A stretch of 15,468 bases of DNA from Bacteroidales bacterium UBA5281 (GCA_002410555.1 DHSR01000033.1:215916-231383), one strand, 5' to 3'. Counted from the first letter of the stretch, positions 7,162-15,303 are shown. The notes: generated from the letters alone by a model not told the origin. Made by a program: numbers and translations.

Positions 7162-8085
7162 ATGAAAACAGTACTCGTTGCAACAGACAAACCTTTTGCT
7201 AAAGCTGCCGTTGATGGCATCAGACAAATTGTGGAAAATGCCGGATATGAATTAAAATTGCTTGAAAAGTATACCAGTCATGCAGAGCTGGTTGAGGCAG
7301 CCAAAACCGCCAATGCCTTGATTATCCGCAGTGATAATGTGGATCGCGAAGTAATCGAAGCCGCGGATAAGCTGGAGATTGTAGTAAGGGCCGGAGCAGG
7401 GTTTGACAATATTGATCTTGCTGCTGCTACAGAAAAAAACATCGTAGCAATGAATACTCCTGGTCAGAATTCGAATGCCGTGGCTGAACTGGTTTTTGGT
7501 ATGATGGTTTATGTTTCCCGACATGGCTTTAACGGTACTTCAGGTACGGAGCTCAGGGGAAAATCATTAGGCATTCATGCATACGGTAATGTAGGTAAAT
7601 ATGTAGCAAAAATCGGTGCAGGTTTTGGAATGGATATCTATGCATTCGATCCGTATGTAAAGACAGAAGATATGGAAAAAGACGGGGTGACTCCGGTTAA
7701 CACCATAGATGAGCTTTACAGCAAATGCCAGTTTGTATCGTTGCACATCCCGGCCAATGCACAAACCAAAAATTCCATTGGATTTGAAATCCTTTCAAAA
7801 ATGCCTAAAGGTGCTACACTTGTGAATACTGCACGAAAAGAAGTGATAAATGAAGAAGAATTGCTAAGAATGTTTAAAGAACGTCCTGATTTTAAGTATG
7901 TTAGCGATATAGCTCCGGGTTGTACAGAAGAGATAAAGGCCAATTATGATGACAGATGTTTTTTTACTCCGAAAAAGATGGGTGCTCAAACCTCTGAAGC
8001 CAATATTAATGCCGGACTGGCTGCTGCCAATCAAATTGTAAAATTCTTTAAAACGGGTGATAAAACCTATCAGGTTAACAAATAA
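7162..8085 (+). CDS. serA: D-3-phosphoglycerate dehydrogenase, short lysine-type
   Basis: The 307-residue enzyme belongs to the D-2-hydroxyacid dehydrogenase family and catalyses the NAD-dependent first step of serine synthesis, 3-phosphoglycerate to phosphohydroxypyruvate. It has R76-A-G-A-G-F-D-N-I-D near the substrate site and a Rossmann motif G137-I-H-A140-Y-G142-N-V-G145 in which the first Gly of GxGxxG is Ala. The catalytic Arg is R225 in N-T-A-R, and T269-P-K271-K-M-G takes the place of the usual T-P-H. Lysine instead of the catalytic histidine, together with the absence of an ACT or other regulatory C-terminal domain, matches the type III lysine class described for Entamoeba histolytica and related to Bacteroidota enzymes. 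Without a regulatory domain, feedback by serine through ACT is not expected. No serC lies beside it. A strong terminator follows at 8095-8136. Confidence 0.92.
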   Translation: MKTVLVATDKPFAKAAVDGIRQIVENAGYELKLLEKYTSHAELVEAAKTANALIIRSDNVDREVIEAADKLEIVVRAGAGFDNIDLAAATEKNIVAMNTPGQNSNAVAELVFGMMVYVSRHGFNGTSGTELRGKSLGIHAYGNVGKYVAKIGAGFGMDIYAFDPYVKTEDMEKDGVTPVNTIDELYSKCQFVSLHIPANAQTKNSIGFEILSKMPKGATLVNTARKEVINEEELLRMFKERPDFKYVSDIAPGCTEEIKANYDDRCFFTPKKMGAQTSEANINAGLAAANQIVKFFKTGDKTYQVNK

Positions 8086-8094
8086 CCCTGTAAT

Positions 8095-8136
8095 GGCGTT
8101 GCCGTGCTTTCCATATCAGGCCGGTAACGCCTTTTT
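8095..8136 (+). terminator. Intrinsic terminator after serA
   Basis: ggcgttgccg (8095-8104) pairs with cggtaacgcc (8122-8131) over ten pairs, one of them G-U, with a 17-base loop. Five T and an AT-rich tail follow directly. It begins 9 bases after the serA stop, so serA is probably transcribed apart from the genes that follow. Confidence 0.8.
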
Positions 8137-8193
8137 ATTATAATATAACCACCATGAAGTAAGACAACCAAATCTAAACCAACACACCAAAAC

Positions 8194-8604
8194 ATGGATG
8201 CAGAACTCGATAAAGCATTAACCTTTTTCAGATTTGAAGATTTAAGGATTTACAACAAATCCTTAGATTACATTGAATGGGTTACTCGTCAGGTACAGTT
8301 ATTCCCTGACCACAGCGCAGCAGGAATAGCGTCACGTTTTCAATTATCAGCTCAGGCCATTGCATTAAATATCTCCGAAGGGTCAGCCCGTAATAAAAGC
8401 CAGTTTATTTATTATCTTAAGATGGCAAAAAGTGCAGTGCGCGAATGCGTGGTATATACTTCTCTTGCTCAGAAACTGGACTATATGAAACCATCAGATG
8501 TCGATGAATCAAGAGGTCAGCTTATGGAAATGACCAAAATGATAGGTGCACTGATAGGTTCCCTGCAACGGGCCGGCGATATAAACAGCGAGGATCCTGA
8601 CTGA
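8194..8604 (+). CDS. Four-helix-bundle protein (S23/IVS family)
   Basis: The 136-residue, mostly helical protein matches the family known as four helix bundle protein or 23S rRNA intervening-sequence (S23) protein. It has F-R-F-E-D-L-R-I-Y-N-K-S near residues 12-23, Q-L-S-A-Q-A-I-A-L-N-I-S-E-G-S-A at about 50-65, then the helix-forming F-I-Y-Y-L-K-M-A-K-S-A segment. Members occur inside 23S rRNA spacers and also as scattered single genes in Bacteroidota. The family is thought to form pentamers; its cellular role is not established. Here the gene sits between a serA terminator and a DUF1015 promoter candidate, so it looks like a separate unit inserted into the serine block. No promoter is evident in the 58 bases upstream. 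It is somewhat longer than the typical 115-125 residues because of N- and C-terminal extensions. Confidence 0.88.
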   Translation: MDAELDKALTFFRFEDLRIYNKSLDYIEWVTRQVQLFPDHSAAGIASRFQLSAQAIALNISEGSARNKSQFIYYLKMAKSAVRECVVYTSLAQKLDYMKPSDVDESRGQLMEMTKMIGALIGSLQRAGDINSEDPD

Positions 8605-8609
8605 TCTCA

Positions 8610-8650
8610 GGAGCATAGCTGAAACTAATATTTTAAGCAGGCCATGCTCC
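8610..8650. terminator. Possible terminator stem after the four-helix-bundle gene
   Basis: ggagcat (8610-8616) pairs exactly with atgctcc (8644-8650), and gct/agc (8618-8620 with 8636-8638) adds an inner helix. It begins 6 bases after the stop codon, where a terminator is expected. The bases that follow (aatctcaattt) lack a strong T-run, so the call is weak. Confidence 0.35.
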
Positions 8651-8667
8651 AATCTCAATTTAAGTTA

Positions 8668-8675
8668 TACTTTTG
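8668..8675 (+). promoter_or_regulatory. Promoter -7 box for the DUF1015 gene
   Basis: TACTTTTG matches TAnnTTTG exactly, about 94 bases before the DUF1015 start codon. Transcription would begin near 8681, just ahead of the hairpin at 8687-8715. No TTG is seen at -33. Its presence suggests that DUF1015 is transcribed independently of serA and the four-helix-bundle gene. Confidence 0.5.
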
Positions 8676-8686
8676 CCACGCCATTG

Positions 8687-8715
8687 TGATAGGATGATTG
8701 CCAGTCATCTTATCA
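8687..8715 (+). promoter_or_regulatory. 11-bp leader hairpin upstream of DUF1015
   Basis: tgataggatga (8687-8697) and tcatcttatca (8705-8715) pair over eleven positions, one a G-U, with a 7-base loop. Five T follow five bases later (8721-8725). If the promoter call at 8668 is right, this stem lies at the very 5' end of the mRNA, where it could stabilise the message or act as an attenuator. It could instead be the terminator of the preceding gene. Confidence 0.5.
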
Positions 8716-8768
8716 TAGGATTTTTATTTTTCAAATTTTTCATTCATCAACTTAAAATTTAAGCTATT

Positions 8769-10016
8769 ATGGCCATTCTTAAACCATTTAAAGGACTTCG
8801 TCCACCTAAGGAAATTGCTGCCAGGGTAGCCTCCCGCCCTTACGATGTGCTCAATTCAAAGGAAGCCAGGCTGGAAGCAGCCGGAAATGACTACTCATTG
8901 CTCCATATTATTAAACCTGAAATTGATTTGCCGGTAGAAATTGATGAGCACGATGAACAGGTTTATAACAAAGCACTTGAAAATCTGAATAAATTCATAA
9001 AAAATGGATGGTTAAAACAGGATGAAGCCCCCTATCTTTACATCTATGCTCAGACCATGAATAACAAAACCCAGTATGGTATTGTTGGTTGTGCTGCTGT
9101 GGATGATTATATGAATGGTGTGATTAAAAAGCACGAACTTACCCGTAAGGATAAGGAAGAAGACCGTATGAAACATGTAAGAATTACCAATGCCAACATG
9201 GAGCCAGTTTTTTTTACTTATCCGGCAGTAGCTGAAATTGACAAAATAGTTGAGCATTTTGTGAATAATCATAAACCTGAATACGATTTTACCGCCGATG
9301 ATGGTTTTGGGCATCATTTCTGGGTAATCCGTGACTCCGGAATCATCGACCAATTGGTTAACCTTTTTGAAGAAATTCCATATACTTACGTAGCCGATGG
9401 CCACCACAGAACGGCTGCTGCAGCTCTGGTAGGCAACGAAAAAAGAAAAAATAATCCGGATCATACCGGTGATGAAGAGTATAATTTCTTTCTTGCAGTT
9501 CACTTTCCTTCAAATCAATTGACCATTATTGATTACAACCGGGTGGTTAAAGATTTGAACGGATTAAGTAAGGCTGAATTTTTCGATAAGCTGGGTGAAG
9601 TATTTCAGATTGAAGATATGGGAACTGAGATATATAAACCCAATGCACTTCATAACTTCAGTATGTATATAGATGAAAAATGGTATAGTTTAACCGCAAA
9701 ACCAGGCACTTACAATGATAATGATCCGATTGGGGTGCTTGATGTAACAGTTTTATCAGACCTGGTATTGGATAAGGTTTTGGGCATAACTGACCTTAGA
9801 ACCTCCAACAGAATAGACTTTGTAGGTGGAATTCGCGGACTGAATGAATTGAAACGCAGGGTTGACAGTGGTGAAATGGCAGTCGCTTTTGCTTTATATC
9901 CGGTTTCGCTGGAACAATTGATTAACATTGCCGATACCGGAAATATCATGCCACCCAAAACGACCTGGTTCGAGCCAAAATTGCGCAGTGGCATTGTAGT
10001 TCATTCACTTGAATAA
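8769..10016 (+). CDS. DUF1015 family protein, linked to serine metabolism
   Basis: The 415-residue cytoplasmic protein belongs to DUF1015. Typical features are the N-terminal I-L-K-P-F-K-G-L-R-P segment with S-R-P-Y-D-V, the K121-H-E-L-T-R motif, and A209-D-G-H-H-R214-T-A-A. The D-G-H-H-R motif resembles that of ParB/Srx-fold enzymes, a superfamily that includes ADP- or ATP-dependent free-serine kinases. In many Bacteroidota genomes DUF1015 sits beside serA and serC (recollection). A role in interconverting serine and phosphoserine is therefore plausible but is inference. Here it is separated from serA by one gene and has its own promoter candidate. The length is normal for the family and nothing is truncated. 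The winged-helix gene begins 7 bases after its stop and is probably co-transcribed. Confidence 0.88.
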   Translation: MAILKPFKGLRPPKEIAARVASRPYDVLNSKEARLEAAGNDYSLLHIIKPEIDLPVEIDEHDEQVYNKALENLNKFIKNGWLKQDEAPYLYIYAQTMNNKTQYGIVGCAAVDDYMNGVIKKHELTRKDKEEDRMKHVRITNANMEPVFFTYPAVAEIDKIVEHFVNNHKPEYDFTADDGFGHHFWVIRDSGIIDQLVNLFEEIPYTYVADGHHRTAAAALVGNEKRKNNPDHTGDEEYNFFLAVHFPSNQLTIIDYNRVVKDLNGLSKAEFFDKLGEVFQIEDMGTEIYKPNALHNFSMYIDEKWYSLTAKPGTYNDNDPIGVLDVTVLSDLVLDKVLGITDLRTSNRIDFVGGIRGLNELKRRVDSGEMAVAFALYPVSLEQLINIADTGNIMPPKTTWFEPKLRSGIVVHSLE

Positions 10017-10023
10017 ACTGATT

Positions 10024-10200
10024 ATGGAAACAACAGAAAGGATTCTGCAAATACTTAAATCAGCAGGGAAACCACTGAAAAGTAGTGAAATAGCTCAGGC
10101 AGGCGGACTCGATAAAAAAGAGACAGACAATGCGATTAAAAAATTAAAGAAAGAAGAACGCATTCACTCACCCAAAAACTGTTTCTACGAGCCTAAATAA
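10024..10200 (+). CDS. Small winged-helix DNA-binding-like protein
   Basis: The product has 58 residues from the ATG at 10024; an in-frame TTG at 10009 would overlap the previous gene and is less likely. The sequence reads as a single winged-helix or MarR-like half: a first helix (E-R-I-L-Q-I-L-K), a helix-turn-helix (S-S-E-I-A-Q-A-G-G-L-D to N-A-I-K-K-L-K-K), then a short wing ending in C-F-Y-E-P-K. It is very lysine-rich, consistent with nucleic-acid binding. There is no effector or dimerisation domain. It lies 7 bases after DUF1015 and is followed by a strong terminator, so it is the last gene of that unit and might regulate it. The target is unknown. Confidence 0.75.
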   Translation: METTERILQILKSAGKPLKSSEIAQAGGLDKKETDNAIKKLKKEERIHSPKNCFYEPK

Positions 10201-10231
10201 GGATAAAAATCCTGGATTTAGATATACTTCT

Positions 10232-10264
10232 GATACGTGCATTTTTTTAAAAGATGCACGTATC
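10232..10264 (+). terminator. Intrinsic terminator between convergent genes
   Basis: gatacgtgcat (10232-10242) is perfectly complementary to atgcacgtatc (10254-10264), and the T-run and A-run in the loop can lengthen the stem further. The AT-rich ttattttat follows on the + side, so it mainly ends the DUF1015/winged-helix transcript. The 3' arm abuts the stop codon of the kinase gene on the minus strand (10265), so it probably also bounds that mRNA. Confidence 0.8.
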
Positions 10265-13099
10265 TTATTTTATCCATGTATTCATAATTTTTATAAGATG
10301 AACCAGCTTAACCGGTTTAGGTATTACATCATCAAATCCGGCATTTATAAAGCCGGACTGACGGGCATACGAAGTTTGAGCCACTACCGGCAGCGTAGGT
10401 CTTAGGTTTTTAATGGCCCGCAAGGTATTATAACCATCTTCGGTGGGAATTCCTACGTCCATGAGTACCATGTTGATATCATTGTGTTGTTTACACAGTT
10501 CAGTGCCTTCATTACCATTTCGTGCGCGTAACAAATGTATGCCGGTCCGCGATAAAGCTGCATTAATGTAGTTATAATTAGAGTCGACATCTTCAACTAC
10601 AAGCAGTGTTTTATGTTCCCAGTTTTGAGTAACACGTATGTTCTCATGTACAATTTTATCTTGAATATTCTCTGCATTCACAGGGGTAAAAGGAATGGAG
10701 AATGAGAAGGTGGAACCTTTGCCCATTTCTGATTCAAGTGTTATTTCACCTCCAAGCAATTCAACAATATGCTGGGAAATTGCCAGGCCAAGTCCTGTGC
10801 CTCCCTGATGGTGTGCACCAGATTTATGTTCCTGCATAAACCGTTCAAAAATTACTTTTTGACGATCACTGGAAATACCTATACCGGTATCCTTAACATA
10901 AAAATGAACCAGACCATTTGTCTGATATGCTCCAAACTCTATTTTACCTTTATCTGTAAATTTGACTGCATTTACCAGGAGATTCGAAATCACCTGTTTT
11001 AATCTGAACGGATCAGTATAGATGATTTGCGCTGCAGATGGTAATTGTGTAGTGTGATGGAGGGTAATGGAGTTGGTTTTCTCTCTTTTTCTGATAAACT
11101 CAGTCGTACTCCAGTAAAGTTCATCCATCATTGTCTTCAGGTCGCATTTCTCAATGGAAACTGCAAGTTGTCCTGCTTCTATCTTAGCGATATCAATGAT
11201 ATCATCAATCAGATTTAGCAATGCTTCACTTCCCTGATTAATGTGTTTGAAAAATTCAGCCTTATCTTCTTCATTTACATCTGCTTCACTAAGCAAGCCG
11301 GCAAAACCAATAATGGAGTTTAAAGGTGTACGGATTTCATGGCTCATATTGGCCAGAAAAGCAGTTTTTAACCGGTCAGCTTCCTCTGCTTTTTCCTTGG
11401 CCTTTTTATAGTTTTGTTGAATAATTTCACGGTCGGTAATATCGCGGCTGATGCCCAAAATGCCCAGGATGTTTCCATCTTTATCACGATTCAGTACCTT
11501 GACAGTATCCATAAGCTGACGATTGCCATTTGAGGTCACTATCCATTGTTCATTTCGTATAGGAACACCTGTTCGCAACAAGTCTTCATCGCTTTGATTG
11601 TATTGTTCGGCAAGCTCGGTAGGAAAGAAATGATTGTCGTTTTTTCCCACAAGTTCTTCTTCTGAAATACCAATGTAATCAGAAAATGCTTTGTTGCAAC
11701 CCACAAAATTACTTTCAGCATCCTTGAAAAAGATAAGGTCCGGACTCGAATCAATCAGGGAGCGTAACAGCGATTGTTCCTTAATCAATTGTTTACGGGC
11801 ATGATTAAGCTCAACAGATACCGTATTAAACGATTTTGCCAGTTCTTTAAATTCCAGAGAGTTAAAATCTGAGGGATTCATTTCTGATCCCGTTAAACTG
11901 GCATTGCGAAAATGCATATTGAAGTTGGAAAAGCCACGAAGCAGTCGTCTGGAGAACCATCTTGACATGAGAAAAATTATACTGAAAATCAGCAGACAAA
12001 TTAATACAATGATAATCAGAGTTTGCTGCTTTAACTGGGAAGATTGTTGCTCCATTAAGGCAATTTGAGGAGCGATCGTACTGTTATAAAATCCTGCCCC
12101 TATAATCCATCCCCAATCCTGCAGACTGTTCACATATGAAATTTTGGTCTCTATATTATCTGATGCGAGTAATCTGAATTCATAGTTTATAAATCCTTTA
12201 CGCGTGGTATTATAAATTTTCTGTTGCATGCGGTAAGCTTCAATCCAGTAAAGGTTTCGGCTATTATAAATATTTACAGGTTGAGGCATCTTTCGACCAT
12301 CATAAATCAACCCTTCTCCTTTGTTTGTATTTACAAAGATATAACCATCTTCACCATACCTGATTTGTGAAAGCCAGTCAAGTATTTCGGCTTTCAACTC
12401 CTCATTATAATCTTCAAGGTAATCTTTTGAGCCCAGGTACCAGCCAAAAGGTTCAAACTTGCGCACATAGGTACTTTTAAGCAGTACTGAGTCACCGGGT
12501 TTGTTATGATTGGAAATATGATAATCAATGAATCCATTGTCGAGCATGCGTAACAGATTAACTTCGTTTTGCACCACATAATTGCCGCTATTGTCTTTAT
12601 GGTGAAGGCTGGGTTTTCCTTCCTGCTCACGACTGCGCGGAAGCATAACAGCAACACCTTCAACAGTATATATAAATACATCGCCGCGTTCATTGGCAAA
12701 ACGCAGGGGTCTGATGGCATCCTTAATCATTTGTTGAATTTCGGCTGCCGGTTTCCGGTTGCGATTTTCGAGGTAGATATTGTTTGCTATTTGCCATGCA
12801 CCATCAACCCTGACCTTCAACTGGCTTTTCATTTGTTCTATGGTCAGGGAACGACGGTATTTGATATATGCCATTGACCTGTTAACCTCTGTTTCAATCA
12901 GTTGTTTCTGACTTTCGATATATTCTGACTGAAGACGGGCTTTGTCCTGTTTAAATTCTATAGTTTTTATTTTGGTCCATATCACACCGGCAATAATCAG
13001 CAGGAAAAAGGAAAGTACCAGAATAGCATTGGTCATTTGCCAGGTAAAGCTCTTATTCTCCAGATATGTCCTGATCCTTTTGGAAAACTTATTTTTCAT
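10265..13099 (-). CDS. Hybrid sensor histidine kinase: Cache, PAS, HisKA, HATPase, receiver
   Basis: This 944-residue membrane sensor kinase has a first membrane helix at about 21-41. A large periplasmic region at about 45-355 looks like two tandem Cache modules, the second with Y248-G-E-D-G-Y-I-F-V. A second helix lies at about 358-380, followed by a HAMP-like linker (E-F-K-E-L-A-K-S-F-N near 416-425) and a PAS domain at about 440-560. The HisKA domain carries phospho-acceptor H587 in M-S-H-E-I-R-T-P. The ATPase domain has N706/N710, D737-T-G-I-G and G767-T-G-L-G-L. A C-terminal receiver has acidic E836-D837, phospho-acceptor D881 and K928. All key residues are present, so it should autophosphorylate and pass the phosphate to its own receiver. 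No DNA-binding output is attached and no separate response regulator is adjacent, so the downstream partner is unknown. Cache domains usually bind small ligands such as organic acids or amino acids. Confidence 0.95.
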   Translation of the reverse strand: MKNKFSKRIRTYLENKSFTWQMTNAILVLSFFLLIIAGVIWTKIKTIEFKQDKARLQSEYIESQKQLIETEVNRSMAYIKYRRSLTIEQMKSQLKVRVDGAWQIANNIYLENRNRKPAAEIQQMIKDAIRPLRFANERGDVFIYTVEGVAVMLPRSREQEGKPSLHHKDNSGNYVVQNEVNLLRMLDNGFIDYHISNHNKPGDSVLLKSTYVRKFEPFGWYLGSKDYLEDYNEELKAEILDWLSQIRYGEDGYIFVNTNKGEGLIYDGRKMPQPVNIYNSRNLYWIEAYRMQQKIYNTTRKGFINYEFRLLASDNIETKISYVNSLQDWGWIIGAGFYNSTIAPQIALMEQQSSQLKQQTLIIIVLICLLIFSIIFLMSRWFSRRLLRGFSNFNMHFRNASLTGSEMNPSDFNSLEFKELAKSFNTVSVELNHARKQLIKEQSLLRSLIDSSPDLIFFKDAESNFVGCNKAFSDYIGISEEELVGKNDNHFFPTELAEQYNQSDEDLLRTGVPIRNEQWIVTSNGNRQLMDTVKVLNRDKDGNILGILGISRDITDREIIQQNYKKAKEKAEEADRLKTAFLANMSHEIRTPLNSIIGFAGLLSEADVNEEDKAEFFKHINQGSEALLNLIDDIIDIAKIEAGQLAVSIEKCDLKTMMDELYWSTTEFIRKREKTNSITLHHTTQLPSAAQIIYTDPFRLKQVISNLLVNAVKFTDKGKIEFGAYQTNGLVHFYVKDTGIGISSDRQKVIFERFMQEHKSGAHHQGGTGLGLAISQHIVELLGGEITLESEMGKGSTFSFSIPFTPVNAENIQDKIVHENIRVTQNWEHKTLLVVEDVDSNYNYINAALSRTGIHLLRARNGNEGTELCKQHNDINMVLMDVGIPTEDGYNTLRAIKNLRPTLPVVAQTSYARQSGFINAGFDDVIPKPVKLVHLIKIMNTWIK

Positions 13100-13412
13100 T
13101 GCTACAAGTGGTATGTGTGTTACAAAAACTATTGTTTTTACCAGATTAAAACTTAAAAGAAATAAGCTGGCAGGCTTATATTTTGCGGATCATATGCCAA
13201 TGGTTAATATGAAATTATGCTTCAGGTAACCCCCTCTGGGCAGGAAAACGCCAAACAAAATTACGATTAATAAGCTCAGTTTGAAAACAGGCCCGATTTT
13301 TTATGTAGCCAGTACTGCCGAAGAGACCACCAAACAGCTTTAACTTAAGATTTAATCTGAGTGTTTTAATACACTGTAATATAGCTTTTTATCGAATAAT
13401 ATTTATGGTTAA
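13100..13412. other. Intergenic region between transferase and kinase genes
   Basis: These 313 bases hold no gene. On the minus strand, TAATTTTG (plus 13256-13263) is an exact -7 box and could serve the kinase gene with a leader of about 150 bases, but no good -33 element is seen. Between it and the kinase start is a 6-bp stem (13162-13167 with 13174-13179) followed, in the minus direction, by the T-rich ttctttt. This could be a weak terminator for the upstream gene or an attenuator. A 5-bp agtgt/acact hairpin lies at 13360-13375. Confidence 0.4.
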
Positions 13413-15284
13413 TCATAAGTCCATATAGTCCTGGAAAAGTACTTGCAGATACGATTTTCCGGTTTTTATCACCTCTTCTTTTTCTGAACCGGGAAGTGAT
13501 AATTCATTGAAATGATCAATACGCGCATCATACACAAAATGCCCTTCAGGAACTACAAAACCCAGGCCTTCTTCAAAGGAGAAATACGCAAATTCGGGTG
13601 AGTAAGGATTCAATAAATTGCGGCTCCATTTAAACTCTGATGCGTTGATTGCCAATTGATGCATAAGGGTTGCTGCGAGGTCCGACTGGTTACTCAGGCG
13701 TGAAATCTGCTTTCCTCTATACTCCTCTTTTATTACCTCTCCATAAAAGAGTAAGGGTATTTTGTGGTATGCCGGAGTAGTAAACGACCAGTTGCGATAT
13801 GAATTGTGACTATGATCGGCTACAACAATGAATAATGTATTTTTAAACCAGGGCTGCTGGCGTGCTTTCCTGAAATAATCACCCAGACACCGATCGGTAT
13901 AATGGGCAGAATTTATATATGGTTTTTCATTGTCACCCCAATGAAGAACTTCTTCCATAGGCTGGTCATAGGGTGCGTGCGAGCTTAGTGTAAATAGTGC
14001 CGAAAAGAATGGTTGTTTCTCATTATTCAGGTCAGCAAGCTGTCTGCTTAAAACAAATTCATCATGTACGCCTAATTTGCCTCTGATTACGTTGTTTTTA
14101 AAATCAGTGCCTTCGGTTACTTTTTCAAAGCCATTATAGAGCACAAAACCTTTTATATTTCCGTACATAAGCTGACCGCCAAAATAGAAAGAAGTATGAT
14201 AACCATTTTCAATAAGTTTAGAGGTTATGGTAGGCACTTTGACAAACTTTTCGGGTTGTACTGTAACAGATGATATGGGATGAGCCGGAAATCCAGCAAA
14301 CAGGCTGCCCATAGCCTGTTCGCTCCTGGGACCGGTAGCCCAGAGGCCGGTAAAAAGTATGCCTTGCTTTTCGAGTTCATGAAATTCCGGGGTTATCCCA
14401 GGTTCGCCACCCAGAGATTCAATGAGATCGGCTGACCAGCTTTCAAGAATTAACAAAACAATATTTGGCTGTTGGGTATTAAGAAAAATTGCAGTGGTAT
14501 CCTTTGGGGTATAAAAAAGCTGATTTACCCTTTCTTCCGCCTGAGCTTCGGGATAAAAAGCGAAAGGATTATGGCCGAGATTTTTGTAATTCTCAATCGC
14601 ACTAATCATCAGGTTAAATCCTGAATTTACTGCTGCCAGATTTAAAATATTGTGCGTGGAATAATAGGATTTACTTTGATTGATGGGTATGGGCTGAACA
14701 CCACCCCGGATGCCAATGAACATCAAAGGCATAATAACCATCAATACAATGAGTGTAGCTGCAACAGAGCGCGGTGCACCGATCACATCTTGGTAAAAAA
14801 ACTTTTTATACAAAAAATACGAGATTCCCGCAAAAGCCAACCATATCAATATAATGGTGAAAAAGATATCCGTTGCCACTGTATTGTATACTTCACCGGG
14901 ATGAGACAGATAATTAAAAGCTTTGAAAGGCATTTTCGTTTTCCATTCGGGATAAATTCCCAACTCAGCGGAAACTAGCAAAGTAAACAGTGTGATGGCT
15001 ACCAGGGTATAAGCTTTATTGACTTTATTTATCCAGTTTGGGCTGTAAAGCGTTTGTATGGCAGCCAATAATAGTGGAAAAATCATTAAATACCCTGCCG
15101 TGGCAATATCCAGTGGAATCGCATGCCAATAGGAAGCCATGATACTTCCGAATGAAATTCCTTCTATTCTCAAAAGATTCAGGTTATAGAGCAGGAAAAT
15201 AGTCCGGGCGGCAGCAAATATAAGCAGCCAAAAAAGAAACTGTCTGCCGAGAGATACAAGTATTGAAACAAGTGTTTTTTTCAT
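13413..15284 (-). CDS. LtaS/MdoB-like membrane sulfatase-fold transferase
   Basis: The 623-residue protein starts at the ATG at 15284; a GTG one codon upstream is possible. Five hydrophobic segments in the first 200 residues anchor it in the inner membrane, and the rest is a periplasmic alkaline-phosphatase-superfamily domain. Metal-site residues are visible: E281 in L-L-I-L-E-S-W, a likely nucleophile S321 in P-R-S-E-Q, H436 in S-S-H-A-P-Y and D490-H491 in V-V-A-D-H-S-H. They correspond to E255, T300, H416 and D475/H476 of Staphylococcus aureus LtaS (family knowledge; I aligned by eye). Such enzymes move phosphoglycerol or phosphoethanolamine from a phospholipid to a glycan or lipid acceptor. 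Gram-negatives lack lipoteichoic acid, so the acceptor is more likely a periplasmic glucan, lipid A or a capsule. The gene stands alone and a clear -7 box lies just upstream. Confidence 0.9.
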   Translation of the reverse strand: MKKTLVSILVSLGRQFLFWLLIFAAARTIFLLYNLNLLRIEGISFGSIMASYWHAIPLDIATAGYLMIFPLLLAAIQTLYSPNWINKVNKAYTLVAITLFTLLVSAELGIYPEWKTKMPFKAFNYLSHPGEVYNTVATDIFFTIILIWLAFAGISYFLYKKFFYQDVIGAPRSVAATLIVLMVIMPLMFIGIRGGVQPIPINQSKSYYSTHNILNLAAVNSGFNLMISAIENYKNLGHNPFAFYPEAQAEERVNQLFYTPKDTTAIFLNTQQPNIVLLILESWSADLIESLGGEPGITPEFHELEKQGILFTGLWATGPRSEQAMGSLFAGFPAHPISSVTVQPEKFVKVPTITSKLIENGYHTSFYFGGQLMYGNIKGFVLYNGFEKVTEGTDFKNNVIRGKLGVHDEFVLSRQLADLNNEKQPFFSALFTLSSHAPYDQPMEEVLHWGDNEKPYINSAHYTDRCLGDYFRKARQQPWFKNTLFIVVADHSHNSYRNWSFTTPAYHKIPLLFYGEVIKEEYRGKQISRLSNQSDLAATLMHQLAINASEFKWSRNLLNPYSPEFAYFSFEEGLGFVVPEGHFVYDARIDHFNELSLPGSEKEEVIKTGKSYLQVLFQDYMDL

Positions 15285-15303
15285 CACAAAAATTAAAACG
15301 TTG

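Noticed and set aside
8194..8604. Intervening sequence of a 23S rRNA gene
   Set aside because: The encoded protein belongs to that family, but flanking DNA is serA and DUF1015, with no rRNA sequence.
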